DNA of 41,378 nt, from assembly GCA_904420075.1 (NCBI GenBank), contig CAJFTX010000061.1:1-41378 (forward strand), read 5' to 3'. Positions 36,887 to 41,378 of the stretch are shown in pieces. The position numbers were made by a program, and so were the translations under genes. The DNA comes from an uncultured Clostridia bacterium. GTDB lineage: Bacteria; Bacillota; Clostridia; Oscillospirales; Feifaniaceae. The notes below the pieces were generated by a model that saw only the letters and a list, made by a program, of their open reading frames with translations, searched no databases and was not told the DNA's origin. Numbering within the stretch: the stretch's first letter is position 1; each line of letters opens with the position of its first letter.

Positions 36887-37708
36887 ATGACTGTATCCAT
36901 TGACACAATTCTCGCAATGGTTTTCTCGCTGCTTGTCTCATTTGTGTTGCCGATTGTGCTGCTGGTTGTGCTGAAGCGCAGGTTTCAGGTGTCCGCCATG
37001 GGCGCGCTGGTCGGCGCCGGGGGATTTATCCTGTTTGTACTGGTGTTGGAACAGATTTTACACTGGGCGGTGCTGAGCTTCACCCCGGTGGGCACCATCC
37101 CCTGGGCGTATGTGCTCTACGGCTGCCTCGCGGCGGGCGTATTTGAGGAGACCGGGAGACTGGTTATGATGAAAATTTGGGGGCGTACGCGCGGCGAACT
37201 GTCGCTCGGAGATGGAATCCTCTACGGCGTAGGACACGGCGGCGCAGAGGCGATTTTGCTGGTCGCGGGCAGCGTTGCGTCCACCCTTTTCCTCTCGCTG
37301 CTGCTCAATGTCGGCGGCGTGGAGGCGCTGACCGAAGGGATGACGGGGGAGACGCTGGAGCTCGCAATGCGGGATCTCGAGACGTTGACCGGGACCAGCG
37401 CGGTGACCTATCTGATTCCGGGCGTGGAGCGGCTGTTTGCGATTCTCTTCCAGATTGCGCTCTCGGTGCTCATCTTCCTGGTGGTGAACCGCTCGGTCGG
37501 TATGATCTGGTATCCGGTCGCGATTCTGCTGCACGCGGTGGCAAATCTGCCCGCGATGCTCTATCAGGCCGGCATCCTGCGGAACATCTATCTCGTGGAG
37601 GGCCTCACCGCCATCCTTGTGGCATGCGGCGTGCTGCTTGTGTACTACCTCTGGCGCGGTACGGCGAAGAAAGAGCCGCCTCGGGCAAAGCGGCTGCTGG
37701 AGCGGTAG
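36887..37708 (+). CDS. YhfC family intramembrane metalloprotease
   Basis: The 273-residue protein has seven or eight membrane segments. YhfC proteins are PrsW-related; the family motifs seen are AAGVFEETGRLVMMK (about 86-100, with the EE pair) and LYGVGHGGAEAILLVAGSV (about 112-130, with His and Glu). A third conserved His lies in AILLHAVANLPA (about 210). These residues would form a metal site inside the membrane. It may cleave a membrane-bound substrate; none is known here. ATG 36887 has AGGAGG upstream. It ends before a 21-bp perfect hairpin. Confidence 0.85.
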   Translation: MTVSIDTILAMVFSLLVSFVLPIVLLVVLKRRFQVSAMGALVGAGGFILFVLVLEQILHWAVLSFTPVGTIPWAYVLYGCLAAGVFEETGRLVMMKIWGRTRGELSLGDGILYGVGHGGAEAILLVAGSVASTLFLSLLLNVGGVEALTEGMTGETLELAMRDLETLTGTSAVTYLIPGVERLFAILFQIALSVLIFLVVNRSVGMIWYPVAILLHAVANLPAMLYQAGILRNIYLVEGLTAILVACGVLLVYYLWRGTAKKEPPRAKRLLER

Positions 37709-37758
37709 CCCCAAAAGAGCGCCGCCCAATTGGAATGGATCTGATCGAAGAGCTCTTA

Positions 37759-37803
37759 CAGAAGAAACCTCCCCGGACCTGCGGTCCGGGGAGGTTTCTT
37801 CTG
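37759..37803. terminator. Bidirectional 21-bp palindromic terminator
   Basis: CAGAAGAAACCTCCCCGGAC and one more base (37759-37779) pairs exactly with 37783-37803 around TGC. The A/T-rich outer ends make it a likely terminator in both directions. Confidence 0.85.
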
Positions 37804-37844
37804 TGCAGGGGAGAAATTTTATTTTATAAAGGATAACTTTTCTA

Positions 37845-37873
37845 TTGACTTTAATAAAATTAAAATATATATT
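37845..37873 (+). promoter_or_regulatory. SigA promoter of DUF2089 operon
   Basis: TTGACT (37845-37850), 17 bases, then TATATT (37868-37873), 24 bases before the start codon, in a markedly AT-rich stretch. Confidence 0.85.
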
Positions 37874-37897
37874 TAATTTAATGAAAGGAGTGAATGG

Positions 37898-38209
37898 ATG
37901 TCGGTAGCATTTATGCCGGGATGGATGGCGAATCTGGAGGAGGAGGAGCTGACCTTTGTCAAAAATTTTCTGCTCTCCTCCGGCTCGCTCAAGGAGATCG
38001 CGAAACTGTACGGAGTGACCTATCCCACGGTTCGACTGCGGCTGGACCGTCTGATTCAGAAGATCAAGCTCGGGGAGGAAGTGGAGAGCGACCCCTATGT
38101 CTCGCTTATCAAACGGTTGGCAGTGAATGAGAAGGTCGATTTTGACACGGCAAAACTGCTGATCTCCGAGTACAGAAGACAGAGAAAGGAGGAAGAGAGA
38201 TGTCTCTGA
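37898..38209 (+). CDS. DUF2089 family protein with helix-turn-helix
   Basis: The 103-residue protein fits the C-terminal part of DUF2089. An N-terminal helical stretch (LEEEELTFVKNFLLSSGSLK) leads into a helix-turn-helix at about 32-56 (EIAKLYGVTYPTVRLRLDRL), followed by IQKIKLGEEVESDPYVSLI. The N-terminal zinc-ribbon found in longer DUF2089 proteins is absent. It is probably a transcription regulator. ATG 37898 follows AAAGGAGTG. Its last three codons overlap the small membrane protein gene, so the two are coupled and may act together, as in other Firmicutes membrane-stress clusters (inference). Confidence 0.82.
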   Translation: MSVAFMPGWMANLEEEELTFVKNFLLSSGSLKEIAKLYGVTYPTVRLRLDRLIQKIKLGEEVESDPYVSLIKRLAVNEKVDFDTAKLLISEYRRQRKEEERCL

Positions 38210-38367
38210 GCATTTTCACACTGCTGTTTGTACTTTTGCTGTTGGTGGGAGTGCCGGTCGGTATTTTTTTCGCCGTTCGGGCGCTCATCCGCTACAATGC
38301 CAGGGTGCAGCAGAGAGGGTCCCATGAGCAGGAGGAATTGAAGCGGATGAAGATCGACGATCTATAA
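38200..38367 (+). CDS. Small single-pass membrane protein
   Basis: The 55-residue protein has one membrane segment (IFTLLFVLLLLVGVPVGIFF) followed by a short basic/acidic tail (ALIRYNARVQQRGSHEQEEL). It overlaps the DUF2089 gene by 10 bases, with AAAGGAGGAAG upstream of the ATG at 38200. It is not recognised; as a partner of a DUF2089 regulator it could be a membrane sensor or anchor. Its TAA lies inside the left arm of the predicted long stem of the following noncoding region. Confidence 0.75.
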   Translation: MSLSIFTLLFVLLLLVGVPVGIFFAVRALIRYNARVQQRGSHEQEELKRMKIDDL

Positions 38368-39089
38368 AATGGGAAGCGGGGAGAGACGGGATAGAGAGGG
38401 AGCGCAGGCTGTCTTACGGCACATGTGAACCGGTGCGGCTCTCTAAGAGCGCCCGGCGCCGGGTGAGAGGGGCGGACCTGCCCGCCTCTCAGACGGACTT
38501 TCCGGGGAGCCGCGCAGTGCGGCGGAGCACAAGCGGAGAGAGCCCCATTTTATAGCAGGCGTAAGCGGGACAGCCGGCCCGACAGTCCGGGGGTATGCGG
38601 ATCGGTTTCACCGGCAATCCGGCCCGGCGGATCTGCTCGGGACGGCCGGCGTCCCATAGCGCTCTAGGGACCGTGAGCGGTTTGGACAGGCGATATGCCG
38701 CCTTGAGAACCTTAAGGCGCTCCGCGAGACGGCCTCCACAACGAATTCCGGCCCGGCGGAAGGAGAGCTACGGGGTGAGGCGACCCGGTGGAACGCTTTA
38801 CCGCAGGCGGAGAGAGAAGTGTCCCGGCCGGGCGGCGCTGCATGCGGCGGGGCGCGGAATTTGCCGGATGCAGCTGTTCCGCTTCGGCAGTTTCGAGCGC
38901 GCGGATGGGGCGGCGTGGAGAGGAGCGTTTTTGTTTGGGGGAGCGGCCTCCTCGGAGCGTCAGCTTCTGCGCGACGCTTTTGGGCCTGCGGAACTGAAAA
39001 GATGGAGGGCACAAAAGCGTGTGCCGGCCGTCTTTTGACAGTGGGCAGAGCGAGGGGGCGGGAGGGGTGCCGGAGCGAACTTCCGTCCG
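38363..39089 (+). ncRNA. Structure-rich noncoding region, candidate long RNA
   Basis: Between the DUF2089 operon and the terminator at 39090 there are about 725 bases without a supported gene; long open frames here have arginine/serine-rich compositions and no ribosome sites. TATAAAATGGG (38363-38373) is exactly complementary to CCCATTTTATA (38544-38554) and encloses about 170 bases. Inside, GGCTCTCT (38437-38444) pairs with AGAGAGCC (38537-38544) as an alternative. Further stems are GGGACG/CGTCCC (38639-38655) and CGCCTT/AAGGCG (38699-38718). GCTGCAT and GCGGAA (38837, 38854) with their complements (38868, 38877) interleave like a pseudoknot. No known RNA family was recognised. Confidence 0.4.
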
Positions 39090-39132
39090 AGAGAAAACGG
39101 CGCGAGACCTGTCGTCTCGCGCCGTTTTCTCT
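39090..39132. terminator. Perfect 19-bp bidirectional terminator
   Basis: AGAGAAAACGGCGCGAGAC (39090-39108) is exactly complementary to 39114-39132 with a five-base loop. It ends the plus-strand noncoding region and the convergent nadE transcript. Confidence 0.88.
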
Positions 39133-39179
39133 TGAGGCTTTAAGCCCTAATTGTAACAAGAGGATTCGCGGGAAGCCGT

Positions 39180-39923
39180 CTAGACTTTCCGGCCCTCGAA
39201 GAGCGCCGCGCCGCGCCGCTTGTGCTCGCTTGTCCGGTGATACCGCTCGATGATGGCGCGGCTCTCCTCAGGGATACTGCCGCCCTCCAGCAGAGAATCG
39301 ATCTCCGCGTAGGTGACGCCCATCTCACCCTCGTCCGTCTGCCCCTCGAAGAGTCCGGCGGACGGGGCTTTTGTGACGATATGCGCCGGTGCGCCGAGAT
39401 AGGCGAGAAACTCCAGAATCTCGGTCGCGGTGAGGTCTGCGATGCAGTTGAAGTCGAACGCGCCGTCCCCCCACTTGGTGAAATAGCCCATGTGCCGCTC
39501 GCTGCGGTTGCCGGTGCCGGCCACCAGACGCCGCTCCGCCGCGGCCACGGCGTAGAGGGTGGTCATCCGCAGCCGGGGCGGGATGTTGTTACGCGCGGCG
39601 GGGGAGAGGGAAACTCCCGCCGCCGTAAGCGCCGCGACCTCCGCGTCGCGCACCGGCGTGAGGTCCACGGTACGCGTCTCAATGCCGAACTGCTCCGCGA
39701 GGGCGAGGGCGTCCTCGCGGTCCTCCCCGTAGTTCCGGGAGGAACCGCAGGGCAGGATAATGCCCACTGTGTCGGGACAGGCTTTTTTGCAGAGGATGCC
39801 CACAAGGGCGCTGTCCTTCCCGCCGCTGTTGCCAAAGACGATGCCGGAGACGCCGCTCTGCCGCACCTGCTCTTCAATAAAGGCGACGCGCGCGGCGATC
39901 TCCGCCTCAAAATCACGTTTCAT
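39180..39923 (-). CDS. nadE: NAD(+) synthase, ammonia-dependent
   Basis: The 247-residue enzyme converts deamido-NAD to NAD using ATP and ammonia. The ATP-pyrophosphatase P-loop is GIVFGNSGGKDSALVG at about 27-42 (SGGKDS form). Other family motifs are VAGTGNRSERHMGYFTKWGDG at about 137 and FNCIADLTATEI, with KAPSAGLFEGQTDEGEMG at about 188. There is no N-terminal glutaminase domain, so free ammonia or a separate glutaminase is needed. It lies 17 bases after nagA with AAGGAAGGAG before the ATG, forming a two-gene unit. Confidence 0.94.
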   Translation of the reverse strand: MKRDFEAEIAARVAFIEEQVRQSGVSGIVFGNSGGKDSALVGILCKKACPDTVGIILPCGSSRNYGEDREDALALAEQFGIETRTVDLTPVRDAEVAALTAAGVSLSPAARNNIPPRLRMTTLYAVAAAERRLVAGTGNRSERHMGYFTKWGDGAFDFNCIADLTATEILEFLAYLGAPAHIVTKAPSAGLFEGQTDEGEMGVTYAEIDSLLEGGSIPEESRAIIERYHRTSEHKRRGAALFEGRKV

Positions 39924-39940
39924 CTGTTTCTTCTCCTTCC

Positions 39941-41050
39941 TTAAACCACCCGCTCCCCCGCGAGATAGACGCGGGAGAGGGTGAGATCCGGCCGCAGCAG
40001 CACGAGATCAGCCGCCTTGCCGACTTCAAGCGAGCCGATCTTCTCAAACCGGCCGATCGCCTTTGCGGGGTTCATGGTCGCCGCGGCGACCGCCTCCCAG
40101 AGCGGGATGCCGAAGCGCACCGCGTTCTGTACGCAGCGGAGCAGGTCGGTCGCGCCGCCGGCGAGGGTGCCGTCGCGCAGCGTCGCGCGGCGGTCGGCGA
40201 CATTGACCGCGAGCTCGCCGAGGGTGTAATCCCCGTCCGGCATTCCGAGCGCGGCCATTCCGTCGCTGATGAGCACCACCCGCCCCTCAAAGAGGTGGAA
40301 AGCCGCGCGCACCGCGGGCGGCGAGACGTGATACCCGTCACAGATCAGCGTGACATATTGCGCCTTGTCGTGCGCGGCCGCCATCAGCCCGGGCTCTCTG
40401 GAGCAGAGCGGGGCCATACCGTTGTAGAGATGGGTGAGCAGCGTCGCTCCGCTCCGGTAGAAGGCCTCCGCGCGGTCGTAGTCCGCCGCGCTGTGGGCCG
40501 CGGACACCGCACAGAAGTCGTGCGCCGCCTCGGCAAATTCCAGCGCGCCCGGCAGCTCCGGCGCGACCGAGACGACGGCGATCCGCTCGCCCGAGGCGTG
40601 GAACAGCTTCAAAAACAGCTCCATCGACGGCTCGCAGAGATACTTCTTTTTGTGTGCGCCGCGCCGCTCCTCCGAGAGAAACGGGCCCTCCATATTGACC
40701 CCCAGCGTCTGGGAGAGGCCGGGATGCGGAATCTCCTCGTAGGCGCGGAAAGCCTCGTATCCCGCGAGCAGCTCCTCCTCCGGACGGCTGACCGAGGTGG
40801 GGCAGAAGCCGGTGACCCCACAGGTGATGAGGTGCTCCGCCATCCGGCCGAGCGAGTCGCTGTCGCAGAACTCCACCCCGGCTGCGCCGTGGATGTGAAT
40901 GTCGAGCAGGCCGGGGAGGAGGTAACCGCCCTCGCAGTCGATCTCCTCGCCGCCGCAGTCGGAGACGATAAAACCGTCGCGTACCGAGAGCGTCCCGCGG
41001 ACAAAACCGTCCTCGGTGAAGAGAGAGGCGTTTGTAAAGCGTGTCTCCAA
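39941..41050 (-). CDS. nagA: N-acetylglucosamine-6-phosphate deacetylase
   Basis: The 369-residue amidohydrolase removes the acetyl group from GlcNAc-6-phosphate for amino-sugar use or recycling of cell-wall sugars. The metal-binding start of the barrel is LLPGLLDIHIHGAAGVEF at about 45-62. NMEGPFLSEERRGAHKK holds the conserved Glu. Metal His residues lie in AAHSAADYDRA and THLYNGMAPL, and the catalytic Asp is in VLISDGMAALGMPDG at about 260. The TTG start at 41050 follows GGGGG by nine bases. It is first in the nagA-nadE unit; a TATAAT lies at 41083-41088 on the minus strand. Confidence 0.94.
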   Translation of the reverse strand: METRFTNASLFTEDGFVRGTLSVRDGFIVSDCGGEEIDCEGGYLLPGLLDIHIHGAAGVEFCDSDSLGRMAEHLITCGVTGFCPTSVSRPEEELLAGYEAFRAYEEIPHPGLSQTLGVNMEGPFLSEERRGAHKKKYLCEPSMELFLKLFHASGERIAVVSVAPELPGALEFAEAAHDFCAVSAAHSAADYDRAEAFYRSGATLLTHLYNGMAPLCSREPGLMAAAHDKAQYVTLICDGYHVSPPAVRAAFHLFEGRVVLISDGMAALGMPDGDYTLGELAVNVADRRATLRDGTLAGGATDLLRCVQNAVRFGIPLWEAVAAATMNPAKAIGRFEKIGSLEVGKAADLVLLRPDLTLSRVYLAGERVV

Positions 41051-41082
41051 AGGTGATCCCCCTTTTTTGTAGGTATGTCCCT

Positions 41083-41088
41083 ATTATA
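41083..41088 (-). promoter_or_regulatory. -10 element of nagA
   Basis: Minus-strand TATAAT about 33 bases before the nagA start; -35 (TTTCAA) is weak. Confidence 0.5.
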
Positions 41089-41142
41089 TCACCGGGCGGA
41101 GCGGTTTGAAACTGCGATTTCGCCGATTTTGTCCCTTTCCCG

Positions 41143-41171
41143 TTGGAAGGGGGGCGGTTTTGTGATATAAT
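41143..41171 (+). promoter_or_regulatory. SigA promoter of edge RNA/leader
   Basis: TTGGAA (41143-41148), 17 bases, TATAAT (41166-41171), with TG-A before the -10. It faces the window's right edge. Confidence 0.8.
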
Positions 41172-41177
41172 AGCCTC

Positions 41178-41299
41178 ACGAAATACTGACAAAATCAAAG
41201 ATTTTGAGAATTTCGGAGAACATGGAATCACAAAAAGTGGGGGCTTCCGTCCCCGTCGGACGGCTCTGCCGTCCGCGCCTTCGGCGATCTCTTTTTGTG
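41178..41299 (+). ncRNA. Small structured RNA or attenuator leader candidate
   Basis: Downstream of the 41143 promoter there are about 120 bases with strong structure. CACAAAAAG (41229-41237) is complementary to CTTTTTGTG (41291-41299). Between them are GGGG/CCCC, a perfect CGGACGGC/GCCGTCCG hairpin (41257-41275) and a CGCC-TTCG-GCG hairpin. The right arm contains five T after a GC-rich stem, so it could terminate or be read through by alternative pairing with the left arm. A second promoter-like TAGAAT follows at 41301. This fits an attenuator or a short RNA; no known class was recognised. Confidence 0.5.
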
Positions 41300-41329
41300 G
41301 TAGAATGGCCTCGCGAAGTGGAAGCGAAA

Positions 41330-41378
41330 ATGGAGCGCTCGGTCAATTCAGAGAATGCTGTATCGGCAGAGGCGGGGA
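41330..41378 (+). CDS. Possible start of a gene cut by the window edge
   Basis: An ATG at 41330 preceded by GGAAG opens 16 codons (ERSVNSENAVSAEAG) to the edge. It is the only candidate for the gene controlled by the upstream leader; too short to identify. Confidence 0.3.
   Translation, partial: MERSVNSENAVSAEAG

Noticed and set aside
38595-39159. Long overlapping open frames on both strands in the 38.4-39.1 kb region
   Set aside because: They are arginine/serine/alanine-rich, lack ribosome sites and recognised motifs, and overlap each other; they look like chance frames in GC-rich DNA.

Overview
The window is a chromosomal segment of a GC-rich Gram-positive bacterium, most likely a member of the Clostridia (Oscillospiraceae-like). 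The evidence is GC-rich housekeeping genes with strong AGGAGG-type ribosome sites and frequent TTG/GTG starts, a one-chain glycyl-tRNA synthetase, a cofactor-independent phosphoglycerate mutase, an S-layer-homology protein, ParAB/Spo0J with a consensus parS site, DUF951, YhfC and DUF2089 proteins. No phage genes, transposases or CRISPR arrays are recognised.

Layout. 1-1494 (minus) is a translationally coupled run: coiled-coil protein, PII-like domain protein, DUF188 protein and an alpha/beta hydrolase cut by the edge. 1594-5453 (minus) holds a VWA protein with a Cys-rich tail and a large ABC-class ATPase, separated by an AT-rich gap with a possible gene remnant. 5765-7848 (plus) is an AT-richer patch with an ECF-type sigma factor, its membrane partner and a GNAT acetyltransferase, ending near tRNA-Pro(UGG). 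8256-11493 has glyQS, then two paralogous SLOG (DUF1273) proteins with an XRE regulator between them, then a ribbon-helix-helix protein flanked by repeats. 11696-17311 (minus) has prfB without the usual frameshift, the glycolytic cluster pgk-tpiA-gpmI, and trmL. 17418-24148 has secA, a seven-copy 44-bp tandem repeat, two small membrane or exported proteins, an SLH protein and a DUF3298 protein.

24297-31947 has parA-parB, a membrane coiled-coil protein, serS, an MgtC-type membrane protein, an S1-domain protein, DUF951 and prfA. A perfect parS palindrome follows prfA, suggesting an origin-proximal location. 32028-36545 has a ZIP transporter, Sua5, coaE, a lytic transglycosylase and an M18 aminopeptidase. 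36887-38367 has a YhfC-type membrane protease and a DUF2089/small-membrane-protein pair. About 770 bp of apparently noncoding, structure-rich DNA follows, then nadE and nagA (minus), and finally a small structured RNA candidate at the right edge.

Most genes are core metabolism, translation, secretion and chromosome partitioning. The parts that conventional genes do not explain are the noncoding ones: the 44-bp array after secA, the 68-bp repeat after the ribbon-helix-helix gene, the ~770-bp region after the DUF2089 operon, and the folded element at 41229-41299. None of these could be matched to a known RNA family by reading alone.
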